Shown here piece after piece: positions 34,217 to 47,977 of a stretch of 64,000 nt of DNA. The stretch is from Paramecium sonneborni (lineage: Eukaryota; Ciliophora; Oligohymenophorea; Peniculida; Parameciidae): contig CAJJDN010000154.1 in NCBI GenBank assembly GCA_905182985.1, positions 174,707 to 238,706 on the forward strand. The letters run 5' to 3'. Made by a program: the position numbers and the translations under genes. The notes under the pieces are model-generated. The model searched no databases and was not told the DNA's origin. It saw only the letters and a list, made by a program, of their open reading frames with translations. Within the stretch, counting starts at the first letter, position 1; the number at the start of each line of letters is the position of its first letter.

Positions 34217-37200
34217 TCAAATTTTAATGGTTACATCAATTTTTTTAGTTTCCAATTTTATCAATAGTTCTTTTTATTCATCGATAGTAAAGCGATTTTC
34301 ACAATTAATCATATCTATATAAATCACTTATGTCTAACTTTTAAAATTTTCTAAAATTTTTATGAGATCCTATTTATTAAATTAACATCTTTTCATAACA
34401 AGTTTAAAAATTTTAAGATCTTAAAAAGGGTATTATTAAAAATCTAAATTAATGTTTTCAAAAGTAATATCCAAAATTTCTAAACGACTTTTTAAATTAT
34501 TTTGAAAGTTAAATGTTTATTTAGATTCATTATTATTATTAAGAGACATCCAAAATACTTTCAAGTTAGTGAAATTTTCAAAAAGCTTTTCAGATTCATT
34601 TAAATTAAGATTACCAGCTACTTCAAAATAAAATTGTTCAATATCATACCTATCTAACTCTAAAAATGATTTATTTATATTTAAACATTGTTATTAAACT
34701 GCTGTTTAAGCATTATTTTCATATTTATACATGATTTAGAAATAAGAATAAGAAAATGCAGTCAATGTTGCTTATCTTTCAAGACAAAATTCCATATTAA
34801 TAGAATCTGTAGTTTCAACTGAAATTTATAGAAATTACAATTCTTATGGGCAATGTTTAATGAATGCATTAATATGAGGAAAACTACCAGCTTTAACTTC
34901 ATCTAAATAAAAGTTTAGTTTCAATTAATAAATCTCACTAACTTTTAGACATCTGACAAAATCATGTATTTCAGGTCCCATACAAAATAATCTTTAAGCT
35001 TGTTCTATTTCTAAAATTCTTTTCATAGAAGCAAGTACGTATTTAAATTAGGCTAACATCTTTTCTTTTTTTTTTCCGCCATATCTTGAAAAATCTAAAT
35101 TTTTCACATCAATTTTAAATGTGTATAATTCTTTTAAATATTGTTCATCTACTTTGGACATAATTTAAAAAGATTTAGGGTATTCTAATAAAATTTAATT
35201 GGAAACTGAACTTAAATATAACATTGATTAAAAGAATTATATTACTGAAATTTTGCTTAAAATTAAAGCTGGAATAAAAAAATCTTTTACTACAACTTCT
35301 AGAATATCTTTAATAGCTAATACACCTTCTTTCAATTATTACATAAATGATAAAACCCAAGTAGCGCTTACATTTCCTTCTGACAATGCTAAAATATAAA
35401 TAAAAAATTAAGGAAGTTTATTCAAAGCTTCTTCAACGCTTGTTCTCCATTTAACTGCTTGATAAAATGGCTAGCTCATAATTTCAAAGATACTTCCATT
35501 AAGTTAAACACTTTTCCATTTAAATACTGTAATTGGGAGATTTCCTACAAATTTTGCTGCATAACTTTTAAATTTTAAATATCCATCTGAACTAAAATCT
35601 CTTTTAAAACTTTATGCAAATTGTTTAGCACATAAGTATAACATAATCATTACAATATCCCAAATCTTTAAAAAATTACATATTCCAAATAAAATAGTAT
35701 TGATAACTTAATTCAAAATTTTAAAATCTTTAAATTGTCTATGTTAAAAAACAGAAAAAGATGCCATCTACATAATTGGATTTAAAACTGTTAATATTAT
35801 TAATGCATCTACAAAAGCATTATTTTCTTGACTTAAATAGACAAGAGAAATAATTTAAAAAGATCCATTAAACAATGACCAAATAGTTTGTAGACATCCT
35901 CGAACTGAATTTAATTAACTCCAAAGTTCATAATATGAGTATAATGTCATCAAAAATTTAATTTAACCGAATCTTTCTTCAAAAAGATCTTTTTTTGAAA
36001 TACTATCAATCTTTTCTTTAGCTTCTCTTGCTATCTTTTCAGATGTATCTTGATTAGTAGTATTAACATTATTATTTAATGATTAAGTTTTTATATAACT
36101 TGTAGCAATATTACGTGACATTGATCTCATTATATCAACAGGAATATACATAGAAAAATCAGAAGAAATTGCTATGTATTCTCTATTTCTTAATTATTAA
36201 TTCATTTATAATACTTACCAACCAGCATTTATTTTTGGATTTTAAATAAATTATATTTTTTAAACTTTTTCCTCTTCTTCATTTTCATCATTTTCTGGAG
36301 AATTCCACAATTCATCAATATTTTCACTGTTTTAAAGTTCCAACTTTAATTATGGAAAATCACTTTTATTAAAAATACTTTCCAGAGTTTACAATTTACT
36401 TAAATCTTTATAGTATAAACTTATGTTTTCTACTTAAATAACTTTGAATAAGTTTGCTAAATATTACAATGTAACTTCTTCATATTAATCAATAAAAGAG
36501 AATGAAATATTTTTTAATTTCTTATACTTTGTTAAGAATGCAATAATTTAAACCATACATCTTTTCTTTTGGTAAGAATTAAATGTACTTGGATCAATTT
36601 AAAAATAAAATGATTTAACAAATCCTATATATTTTAAATCTGCTTTTAGTAATTGTTTAGTTTCTTAAATAAATTTCAATTTAATTTTTTTCAATTTAAA
36701 TTAAAGTTCTGTTTACATTTATCTATAAGTAGTTGTAAATACAATAAATTGTAATTCAAAAAGATAATAAATTAAATTACTTATTAATAATAAATAACTG
36801 AAAGTATTATATCCATTCCAGCCCGCCTTCACATTATTATAAAAACCTTATATAAATAATTAAGGAAATGTTTAAAGACACATTGTTATCATCATTGAAA
36901 CAAGGGCAACTCTATGGAATATTAAATCTCTAAATATATTGACAGGTTTCGTTCTTTTTTTAAAAAGTCCTGACGGATTTCTAAATTTATTTTCTGCATC
37001 TAACATTAAATATTTATTTATTTCACTAAAAGAAAACTATTAAATAGTTTAATCTCTGTTGAAATAGTAAAGAAATGGAGCTAATTTAAAATAACTTAAT
37101 CCACCCATTATCATATAAAAGATATAATATCCTATTTATATACATATGTTCTTTTTCGCTACTTATCTGAATTTAAATGTGTACATCCAAGTTCCACAAT

Positions 37201-37763
37201 GTAGTAAAACACAAACAATTATAGATAAGAGATAACAATCTATATAAATGCCTAAATCTATTTCAATTATTTCAACTCCTTTAAATCTATAACCTTCTTT
37301 ATCTTCCATCTCATTAAATGATTTATAACATAATGTAAAGATGAGTTCAAGCACATTTAAGATATAAATGAATACTTGAAATCCTATTTTAAAATAATAT
37401 TTTTAGAGACTTGAACTTCTCTTAACTTCTTGATATTTAGATTCTATAAAGTCTTAGAACTCACTATATAATTTTTTTTCTTAATGTTAATCCCAAGTTA
37501 AAACAGGATCAGGAGGAGGTCTGAAATATTTGACTAAAGAAAACTCTTTTTTCTTTGCATTTTTATTTCCTTCAATAGGCTATTATTAATTTGTCTATAT
37601 TAAAACCTAAAGGTATTAAATTAATATATACATTTTCTTCTGAATTCTAATTGTCAACCCTCATTGATAATTTTTCACGATTTGATTCATTCTGCTTTAT
37701 TCTATCTTAATTTGATTCTTAAGCATTATTTTGCTCATCTTAAGTCTTTTTTACTTATTGCAT
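34217..37763 (-). CDS. Large multipass membrane protein of unknown family
   Basis: 1173 residues; one 25-nt intron at 37607-37631, otherwise open. The N-terminal 60 residues are polar and Gln/Asn-rich. From about residue 120 there are several hydrophobic segments (for example YLLSIIVCVLLHCGTWMY and TFSYLLLISNLIYYLFEL), and a membrane stretch with TFPQLFIQGFYN vaguely recalls XK-related scramblases. An acidic patch (ENDENEEEEK) splits the protein. A second hydrophobic half follows, and the last 300 residues are soluble with leucine-rich-repeat-like strands. I cannot name the family. It is probably a membrane transporter, scramblase or sensor. Confidence 0.65.
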
Positions 37764-39429
37764 CTTATTGAAAATATTAAAATATTTCTCTTTTAAAAGA
37801 AAAAATTTATACTAAATAATCAGCCAGAAAATAACAGAAAAATTTTTAATTCTACTATTCACTTAGCCATTAAGCATATAAATTTCTTGCTGAATTATAA
37901 ACTAAAATGAAGTTCTAATCAAAATGAAGATTAATAATAATGTCTACTTTATAAATATTGTTAATTGAAATAATTTCTTCAAACAAACAAAGAATGTTTG
38001 AAATTTTTCAGACAAGCAAATACATAACATATATGCATTTTATTATCTTATAAAAAGTTGTATTGCAAGATCTTTCTTAAGAAAAAGCCTTCTTTTCAAC
38101 ATTTATCCTAAATTCTTAGACAAATAAATCAAAAAGGTGTTTTTAACTGATTAAAAAGTGAATTTTACACTTTACAACATAATGTCTCATCTAATTTATC
38201 ATATTCAAAATTCATACTTATATCATTTACTTTAAATCGAAAACTTTAACATCCAATCCAAATATAATATTACCAAGCGTAACTGTTAAATGTAAAAGTT
38301 GTGATCATGTTTATAAGTGTTTATATTTTTAATTATTTTTGGTCTGTAACAATAAAAAAATCTACTTTGTTTAATAATCATTTTTAATGTTTTAAAAATA
38401 TAAGAATAATCTGTAAAAACTTGTTTTTTTTGCTAAATCCTGTAAGAAAGCTATTCTATATAATTAAAGGAAAGATCATTTTTTCAATTATGATCATATA
38501 TAATTAATCCCCTAAAGAATTAAGCTTAAAATGATATCCTGTTTAAAGGATATTTATATATGGTTTTACTATTGGAAATCTTATAAAACTATGCTTAAAT
38601 TTACAAAATATAAATATTGAAATTAGAACATAATTTTTAATAGTAAATAGAGAGGTTTTTTATTAAATTTAGTGCTTTAACAATATAAAATTTAATTAAT
38701 GAAAATCTTATTTATAAATCAAATAATCAAAGAAAGAATAAAATGAATTATCTTAATTAAAAATATTAAATAACAGTCATTTTTATAATTTTTATAAGTG
38801 AAAAATTCGTTCAACCTTCATTTTTTCAAATATTCGAAAAAGATATCTTTGTTTATATTGTTAAAAGAAATACGATTAAAGAAATTAGAAATTTAGAAAT
38901 TTAGAAATTTAGAAACAAAACAGATAATTAAAAATATATTGGGATAACTTTTGGCAGAATAGATCTAAATTCTTTAAATTATTTTTATATAGTTATTTTC
39001 ACTACAAAGAGATTTATTGAATAGTTTGATAAAATTTTATTATATCATTAAATTTTGTAATTCTTTTAGTTTCTACTCACTATTTACAAAAATAACACAT
39101 ATTGAAAATAAATATGCGAGAAGAATTATAGTTTTGAGAGTTCTCAAAATAATTATGTAATAAAAATTGAGTTTCATAGCACAATAATAAACCAAAAAAA
39201 AGAAAAATAAATTTATAATTTTTATTTTTATATGTCTTATATATTCATAAGAATAATTATTAATTATATATTTTCTAATCTATTATTAATATCTTGAATC
39301 TTTTGTATTATGTTTTTTGATACTCAATAAATAAATTTATTCAAATTAAAAAAACAACTCAAACTAAAATAATAATAGATTTTTTGTTAAATTTAACAAT
39401 TTCAATAATATTTTAATATGAACATAATT
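37764..39429. other. Long non-coding spacer
   Basis: 1.67 kb without a supported gene in any frame with either code, unusually long for this gene-dense genome. It holds poly-A/T runs and a short tandem repeat (38881-38916). It contains the promoter of the multipass protein gene on its left and the 3' end of the RING gene on its right. Confidence 0.5.
38881..38916. repeat. Short tandem repeat, about 4 copies of an 8-mer
   Basis: The unit TTTAGAAA recurs head to tail about four times in non-coding sequence, the first copy slightly shortened. Confidence 0.85.
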
Positions 39430-41259
39430 TCAAAGCATCACAATTTCTTAATTACAAATAGGACATTTTGAATTAGTTTCTCTCCAAATTCCAATACAAT
39501 TAAAATGAAACTTATGTGAGCAATTAAGTTACAATATTTCATTATCATTTAATTTTTATTTGCAAATACAACATTCACCTTCTTGTATCAAATCTATTTA
39601 ATCTTGATTGGTATGACTACCAAAACATTTAGAATCACCGCCATCATAACAAGCTATTATTAACTCTAATACTTTATAAAAATAAAGATAAGACACAAAG
39701 CTTAGTTAATACATTATAATCCAAAATATTTATGTATTTGTAAACAATAAAATGAAACCTAAACCATCTAGAATTATATCTAAAATTATATGGTATTTAA
39801 ATTAAATTTCGAAAACAAATTAAAATTCATGATCAAAAAATATATTCATTCCATTACTCATTATCCTTAAAACCAAATAAATAATATCATAAGTTTGAGG
39901 ATTATAAGACCATATAATTCTTAAAAAAACTAATGATATAATTAATTAAATTGATGGACTGAGTAAAAATATTTAACTTTCCACTTTTCCATTTTTAAAA
40001 ATTTCAAATTTAGACATAAAAGTTAAAATAAAAGTAAAAAAATATACCAAAATACTAGGTATAAAGAAAATCTCAAGTATAAAATAATTAATGAATTATT
40101 TTTCATATTCCAACAATATGAAAGCAAAAACTTGATTTAAAATTTATAAAGTTACATTTATAGGGAATAATTTCTTAAAAATATCTTTCAAAAAGGATTA
40201 AATTAAATAAAATAAATATTAAAATAACCTAAATGAGAAGTAATATAAACCTAACATTTTGTATTCAAAATTTCCATGATAAATTAAAATAAACAAAGCC
40301 ATCCCAAAATTTATAAATAATATAATCCTCATAAACCATAGACAAACTTTATCACTTTAATCTTCTTATGTAGATAAAGGTATTAAATATTAAAAAACAC
40401 AGTACATTGTAAATAGAAAATACAATATCATTCCTTCTTCTAATTAAAGAATAATAATCCAAAAAATCAAACACTAAATATCAAAATTAAATGCATGTTC
40501 AATATTAAGAAAAAATAAGCCATAAATATTTAAAAGGAAATTTAAATAAGTTAATTAAAAATATTTTTCCTTCATCTTAAAAACATTACAAATTCTTTTA
40601 TAAAATGCAGAATATAAATATTCAAAAATTCTCAAATAAAAATAGGATTAAATATAGTAATTTTATTCATAGTTAAACTAAAGCAATGATAAAGCCAGAA
40701 AAGAAGTAGAAGCTTAAATAAGATTTATCACAAAAAATTATTTAATTTTCGAGATTTATTAATTAGATTCTTTTCTCTTTTTGAAAGTATTTATTAAGAA
40801 TTCAATTTTAAAAAATTAATTGACTATAATAGCAATAAAAGGTCCTATCGAAAGAAGCCAAAATAATATTTTTCCAAAATTTCCCAAATTGTAATAAAGG
40901 AAATATAATATCCAAAATACTTAAAAAATTGGATTAAAAAGTGGTATAAGATTAATAACAATTTATATTAGAATAATCTAAAATATCAAACCATTTGAAT
41001 TTAAAAATTATAATCCAACTAAATCCATTGTTAAATTTAGAGGGAAATGAATAAGCCATAAACGAGAGCTAAATTTGAATTGATGATTCTCTGGCAATAA
41101 TAAAATAATCAATAAATGAAGAACATATTGTATTTCTCTCCCAATAAAATAATATCCTTCATTTTGTTTGTATTCTAATCTATTGCAAATCAAATTATAA
41201 GTATTAATTCCTAATTACAATATACAATAAACAGCTATCCAGATTTCTTATTTGTACAT
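39430..41259 (-). CDS. Multipass membrane protein with C-terminal RING-H2 domain
   Basis: 609 residues from ATG 41257-41259 to TGA 39430-39432 with no intron. The body is extremely hydrophobic and aromatic, with many predicted membrane helices. The last 70 residues are a RING-H2 finger: ECCICKQ, then LNCSHKFHFNCIGIW and SKCPICNQE, giving the C-x2-C, C-x-H-x3-H-x2-C and C-x2-C ligands. Expected role: membrane-embedded E3 ubiquitin ligase, for example in ER or endosomal quality control; the substrate is unknown. The same frame continues upstream to 41522 through one in-frame TGA (41293-41295) and a candidate 38-nt intron. I therefore place the start after that TGA but suspect a longer gene. Confidence 0.72.
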
Positions 41260-42547
41260 CTCAAATATGATAAATAATTTATTATTATTTAATCATTCTA
41301 TTTAATTGCTTTAGTATTTAAGTAAAATCATATTATTTAAAGGAATAGATACCATACTATCATCTACTAATTTGTATCATATTTTAATCAATAATCTAGC
41401 TAACCTTTCTGATTTATTTTATTATTTTTTTAAAGATTTTTATCATTTTCATTTAAATATAAAAATTCAAGTATTTCTAGATTTCTGAATCTTCCATTAT
41501 TTTTTCTAATTCTCCTCAACATTATATTTTTTCCCCCCTATAATAATAATGATTTCATTATTCTCTTAATGTTTAAAAATTGAATAATTATAACTCAATT
41601 AAAAATAAATAGTAATATTTTCACAAATTTTTTATAAGATAACTAATTTTTTTCATAAGATTCAACTAATAGGCATATATTCAAATTAATAGTATTAATT
41701 ACATCAGATTTCACTTAACAAATCATAATAGTGACAAAATTTTAAGAAGTTTAATTTATTTTAACTAAGTTCACCGAAATTTTTTCGATAAAAGGTTCAT
41801 AGTTTCCCTTTATAAAAATTTAAGGTGAATTAAAAAAAATAGAAATCACTCTTAATTTACATACATAAGATTTAATATCATTTTTTGACAAATTAAATTA
41901 TCTTTACTTAGAGAATTGAGAAGAAACCAATTCAAGGAAACATAAAATTATTCTGATAGTTGATTAATTTATAACAAATTCTGCCCATGATAAATTAAAA
42001 TAAATATTTTTTAAAGCGAAATCTTACTTTAACTATAAAAGATTATTATAAAACTACATTTGAATGAACATTTAAATTAGCATAAATATTAAAATTAAAA
42101 AAAAATTAATGGAGATTTATTATTATTTTAAAACTCATCTTTTTAACTATGTAATCAAATATTATCAAATAATTTGGCTTAAATAAAGTGATTCTTAATA
42201 TTTCTAATTATCATCAACTATTATTAAAGAAGATACTAATGATATGTGTACTTTTAGGAAAATAGGTTAATTTCAGAAGTATAAGCATTTAAATTTAAAA
42301 TAGTATAATTGACTTTTAAGATTCAGTTATATTTTTAAAAGGTAAAAGGATTAATTTATTAATTGATTAAACAAAAATAAGAAACCCTTACCCTTTCTAC
42401 AAAATAAGATAAAATAATTTTCATGATGATGTTAATAATTTTCTCAGTATATTAAAATATAAAAATTCAATAAAAATGAATATTATGTTTTCAATTGTGT
42501 TTTTATAAAAATATTTTTTTATTATTGAAATAAAGAGATTTTTATAA
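41260..42547. other. Spacer with possible 5' extension of the RING gene
   Basis: 41260-41522 may be the first exon or exons of the RING-H2 gene (see findings). 41523-42547 is AT-rich with no supported gene. Confidence 0.4.
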
Positions 42548-43275
42548 ATGGCAAGTATAAGAAGTTCATTAACATTTTCATATTAAATTATGGCTTTAGA
42601 TCTAAAATAGAGTGATGAATATATTAGAGAGAGGATATATAATAATACTTATAAGAATATAATATTCAATTTGAATCATGCTATGATTTAAAGATACTTC
42701 CATCAATGTTCGGGTTATCTAATTAAATAGACACTCATAATTGATTAAGAATTATTTTTATAGTTTTTTTTTTTAAAACAATTTTTTCTAAATTCTCATT
42801 AATTACCTAAAAAAATTCTAGAAATAGTAGAATAAAAATTGGTATTTTAAGAGATCCAAAATTTGAACTGAATCAGAATTAAAAAATTTCATTTCAAAAA
42901 AATGAAAATACTTTAAAAACTGTTTTTAAAATTAAATAAATAATCTAATTTTTAAATAATGTATTTTTAGGAATAAGAAATATAATTTTCAAAGTAGTGT
43001 CATATAAATCTTACTTTTTGAATTTAGCTACAAGAATTGTTGAAATTTTAAATATTTTTTGTTTTTCCTTGAAGGAAGAAAGTAATTTAGAGCATCAAAT
43101 ATTAGATTAATTTTTAGAAAAAAGTAGTTCTCTTTTTATTGTTTCTTAATGGTTTTTTTAAAGAAATACTTAAAATAATATCTGCTTCCTCAATAAGAGA
43201 TCAAGAATATTTAGCTAATAGAAATATCTAAAATAAACATTAAAATAGTAGACTCAAGTAAAGATTTTTAAATGA
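42548..43275 (+). CDS. Hypothetical protein
   Basis: About 230 residues if a 35-nt intron at 42842-42876 is accepted; the frame then runs from ATG 42548 to TGA 43273-43275. The N-terminus (MASIRSSLTFSYQIMALDLK) and the following helix-rich text look coding. The second exon is Phe/Ile/Asn-rich with a hydrophobic stretch around KSYFLNLATRIVEIL. No domain is recognised. The intron is longer than the local norm and unverified; without it the first exon alone encodes 107 residues. It could be a decaying gene. Confidence 0.4.
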
Positions 43276-43693
43276 AATAAGATGAAGACTTTGTCTCATC
43301 CATAATTTCTTATTCTTCTCCCAACATTATACTAAATTATTATATTCACTATAAAAATCACTTTTTCAATTACTTAATCTTCTATCTACTAAAGTTCTGG
43401 CATTAATTGAATCATAATTATTATATTTTTAATAATCTATCTATATATCAATACTTGAATTAATTGTTTGTGGAATTAAAATATAAGTTTTAGTGAAAAT
43501 ACTATGTAAGCAAGGCTCTTTTTAATAGTTTAATTTATATTTTAAGTTTATGATAGTTCTAATATCCTGGTGTAAGATAAAAAATACAGAAATTTTTATT
43601 TTTATTTAAGTCGAACCTTTTTCAGTATACTAATATTGTTTAAATTATTTAAATTAATAAATAATAATATATTTATTTTTAAATACAAAAAGA
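43276..43693. other. Intergenic spacer
   Basis: 418 bp of AT-rich sequence upstream of the MORN-like gene. I see no supported feature. Confidence 0.4.
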
Positions 43694-45980
43694 ATGGGAA
43701 ATTAAATATTGAAATCAAAGTTTGATGACCATCAAAAATTCGATGATAAAATGCAATGGTATAAGTTTTAATAAAATAAACAAGCATAGCTGAATATGAT
43801 TATTAATCTTTAGAAACTAAATATTACGAAGGCCAAATATGGGATCACTTTACATAAAAATTTATAATAATCAAATTCCAAATTCAATATATAGACAATA
43901 AAGAAATTAGATATATAGAGAATGGGTAAATTCTAAGGATGTATTCTTTTTAAAATAAAATTTAAAAATAGAGAATAGATAACAAATAAATAACAAGCAC
44001 CAGAAATAATCATAAATTTAGATTAAATTAAGTATTTGTAATGGAAAGGAATTTATGGAAATAATATGAATAAAGTTGGTAAATGGAAAGCAATTTGGAA
44101 TGGTGAAACTTTAGATAATGTTACAGGTTGGTATTCAAAGATTGGAGAAAAACAAGGTTTATGGATGGAATTAATACAAAAATTTTCGAGGTCAGTTTTT
44201 TAGAAATACTTAGTTAAGCATAAGTTTATGAAAAAGGAGAATATTGTAATAATTTTAGAAGAGGTAGATGGAATTATATTTATGGAAATTAATAAATGTA
44301 TTTTGTGAAAATATTCGTATATTAGAGGTGGAGGGTATTATTCATAAAATTTAAATTAAAAAATTAGAAAATGGGTTGAAATTTCTGATAATTTTTGGAG
44401 GTTATTAAATTTTTTGATTATTAAAAATTAGAAATAGTTAAATTCTATAAAATGGTGAATATATTAATGGAAAGAAAGTTGGTTTATGGGATATTTACTG
44501 GAGATTAGAAGAGAATGGTCCATTTAAATTAATGTAAAATACTAAATCAATAATATTAATTAGTGGTTGTGGTTTATATGATGAAAGTTAAGGATTGAAG
44601 AATGGGTTATGGTATGAATTAAGTGATAAATTTTGGAGGTATAATTTAATATTGTATAATAAGCAATAATTAAGTAATTTATTATGGAGAATATAAAAAT
44701 AATTGTAAAATTGGTAAATGGGATATTCTTTGGAGATTAAATTAATATTGTGAGTTTATTAGGATGTAAATTTATATAAATAATAAAAATTAGAGGTGGT
44801 GGATCATACAAATAAGTTTAAGGACAGAAGTAGGGTAAATGGATAGAATTGAATGATTAATTCTCTAAGTAACATATAATTTATTAAATAGTGAAAATTA
44901 AATAACATTTTAAGGAGAATATTAAAACGGAATGAAAATTGGACACTGGGAAACATTATTTTAAAACTAATAGATGTAAAAACTAGATTTATCTAATCAT
45001 TTTTAGAGGTGGTGGATTATTTAATGAATAAAATGGTTTAAAAAAAGGAAAATGGATTGAATTGGATGATAATTTTTAAAGGTATAAAATTTAATTTTTA
45101 AATCATATAACAGTATAAGTTAAGTAACTTATTGTGGAGAATATAATAATGGTAAAAAATTCGGTAAGTGGAAGATTTTTTAAAATGATTTACAAAAGAA
45201 AAAGAAGGATTTAATGTAAAAATTTATTTTATTAATCAAATTGTCATAGTGGTGGTGGATAATATTTTGAGCTTAAAGGATTTAAAACTGGATTATGGAT
45301 TGATATTATAGAAAATTTTTGTAGGTGGAATATTTTGACTATTTGAGTAGTATAAATTAAATAACTTATTCTGGTAAATATATAGATGATAAGAAAATTG
45401 GTAAATGGAAAACCTTCTTCAAAGATTCCCTAATGAAAAAAAAAGAATAATTGTATAAATTTATTTTATAATGAAAACCTTCCAAAGTGGTGGTGGATTA
45501 TATGATGAGTTAAATGGATGTAAGACAGGAAAATGGATTGAATTAGGTGATTAGTTCTTAGAGTAATATATCCTTATTATTAATTAATAAGATTGAGTTC
45601 AATTACTTAAATAGGTGAATACAGACAGGGTCTCAAAATTGATAAATGGGAGATTTATAAAAAAGATTATTCTAAAAGGATAAATCATAAAGTGTATAAA
45701 ATAAATATATTTTAAGTAGTGGTGGTGGAACATTTAATGAGTAAGGTTAGAAAACTGGTTATTGGATTTAATTGGATGAAAAATTCTAGTATTAGTTAAC
45801 TATTATTAAATAATTTAGCTATACAAAAAATATGGTTTAAGGTGAATATATCGATGGAAGAAAGATTGGGAAATGGCATGAGACAGCCATAGATCATAGC
45901 AAATTCTTTTACTCTTTTAATTAAATGTTAATTTCTAATTTAATAGGAAATCCAGCGATTTAAATTTATATAATGATTGA
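43694..45980 (+). CDS. MORN-like (YwqK/MORN_2 type) repeat protein, about 16 introns
   Basis: Starts MGNQILKSK (possible N-myristoylation). After a 130-residue basic N-terminal part the protein is made of about eight repeats of roughly 50 residues. Each pairs a 'GEY.NGKKIGKW' half with a 'GGG.YDE.G.KTGKWIEL' half; readable examples are GEYINGKKVGLWDI, GGGSYKQVQGQKQGKWIEL and GGGTFNEQGQKTGYWIQL. Introns (first two at 44191-44213 and 44298-44325) fall at the same two places in every repeat, all phase 2, about 20-38 nt. MORN-type repeats often attach proteins to membranes or the cortex. The 3' end is uncertain: without the last candidate intron the frame would continue to 46116. Confidence 0.68.
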
Positions 45981-46273
45981 AGAAGTGAACCAAAGAGTAA
46001 TAATTAACTTAATTCAATCTTTAACATCGTATATAAATTTATATATTTCTTATTATTCAATAATAAAATTTTCATGTTGTTATTTATGTAACTCTGTGAT
46101 TGTTTTTTTTAAATGAAATTATGATTGATATAAAATTATTTAATATCTAATTCTAATTCATGGGTTTTATTTAAATTTGATATTCTTCATTTTATTTTTA
46201 TTAGGAAATTCAATAATAAATATAATAATATTGCTAATATAAAATAATTTCTATAGAAATCAAAAAAATTAAG

Positions 46274-47269
46274 ATGCTAGTTAATATATAAAATTTTAAA
46301 GAAGAATATGAAGAATCTAATATTAGAATAAAATAATTTAGTTATGAAATTTTAGAATCAATACCCATATTTAAATTGTAATGCAACTCATTAGCATTTG
46401 ATAATTCATCAACTTTAATTATCGCTGGTTTTAAGCATATTCTTAAGATATTTACATTTAATAGTGAAAAATTGGCATTAATTCCTTTTTAAAATATTTA
46501 TAATTCAACAATAACATGTTTAGAGGGTTTAAAATAATATAATTTATTTTTCTTTGCATTTTCAAGTGGTTAATTTTAATTATCTAGTAATGTAGGTCTT
46601 AATAATGGAAAATATATTTAAAAATTAAAAAATCATTCATATCCAATCTATTACTTAAAATAAAGCAACAATTCAGAATCTATTATATCATGTGATGATT
46701 GGAAAGTTTCGTTTTGGATAAAAAGGGATTTATGGTAATAAATATATATTTATACAAATAATACAAGAATTTGTGCAATAAGCTTTAATGAAATAGGAGA
46801 TAAACTAATTTTATCAGATTATAACAAGAATATATTCACATTTATAAAAAGGGGAATATAATGGATAAAGCTCTAAAGTATTTCATTAGGAACAAGAGGC
46901 TAAGGAATATGCTTTATTGGAAATCAATCTTTTATAGTTTAGCCAGAATTTAAAACATTATATTTGTACAAATTTATTGATGAAAAATAAGGCTTCATAA
47001 AACAAAGGGAACTAAAAATTAAAACTTATGGCAACTGGGGATCTAGAAAATTCAAACAAACATTCATTTAAGATAAGAAGATACTTATAAATAAGGATGA
47101 AACATCATTAAATTTTCTTTAAATATCAGATCAACTAGGAGTGGTGAATGAATTTTAGATCTAATTTTATGATTCCTCTGCATAAAGCACTCTAAATAAA
47201 AATGGATCATATTTAATTACATGGGATAATTATACAAAATGCTTAAAAATGTATAAGTACTAAAACTGA
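46274..47269 (+). CDS. WD40-like beta-propeller protein
   Basis: 331 residues, intronless, TGA at 47267-47269. Repeated strand patterns with weak WD40 phrasing are visible: SLAFDNSSTLIIAGFKHILK, CDDWKVSFWIK, ISFNEIGDKLILSDYN and a final SYLITWDNYTKCLKMYK. Many ciliates have families of such degenerate WD40 proteins. No catalytic residues, signal peptide or membrane helix are seen. It is likely an interaction scaffold in the cytosol; partners are unknown. Confidence 0.65.
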
Positions 47270-47977
47270 TAAAATAATTTTAAATAACCTATAAATTTAT
47301 TTATTAAAGAATAATTTTATTTTTATTATCGTCACATACTAACATACTTTTGAATAATTGTTAAATTGATTATTAATTAAACTACTTTAATGAAAAAGTA
47401 CAATTCTAGATAAGAACATATAATGGGATTTTGTTAAATAATTTTTTAGGTGTGAGATTCAAATTTAAGGTGTGGTCAATTTTTAATAGTTATTTATTTA
47501 ATATGTTCAATTAGATTTACCATTTAAAGTATCAATTTTCTTGCTGCTACTTTTACTATTTATTAAAAGAAAAATAAAATTCAAAATTTATTCCATATCA
47601 AAAATACAATAATCATTAATATTATAGCTAAGATTTATATGAGTTTTTTGTTATAACATCCATAATCAATTAATTTTATTTCTTTTCTCCATTTATTATT
47701 CACAATATTTTGAAAATTTATTGATGGGGGTATCAACAATATATTAATAAAAATAATTTAAAAAAATATCACATATTAACAAAAATAGTAGCAGAGAATT
47801 GAAATTTCTTAGTTTTAACAACTTAATATATTGAACGAAAATATATGCTTAGAATATAATTGAATAGGAAATATAATGTAACATTCTGCTGAAAAATAAT
47901 GTAATTTTCTGCTGATTTGTAATATTAAATAAATATATATTTTAATATTTTTGAATATGCAAAATTTGTAAGAATAC
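47270..47977. other. Intergenic spacer between convergent genes
   Basis: 708 bp, AT-rich. A short imperfect direct repeat containing TTCTGCTGA occurs twice near 47882-47918. No gene is supported. Confidence 0.4.

Noticed and set aside
36182..36215. Candidate 30-nt intron in the multipass protein gene near GW...QVLQMNQQ
   Set aside because: Removing it would create TGA at the junction, whereas the unspliced frame is open, so I kept it as coding.
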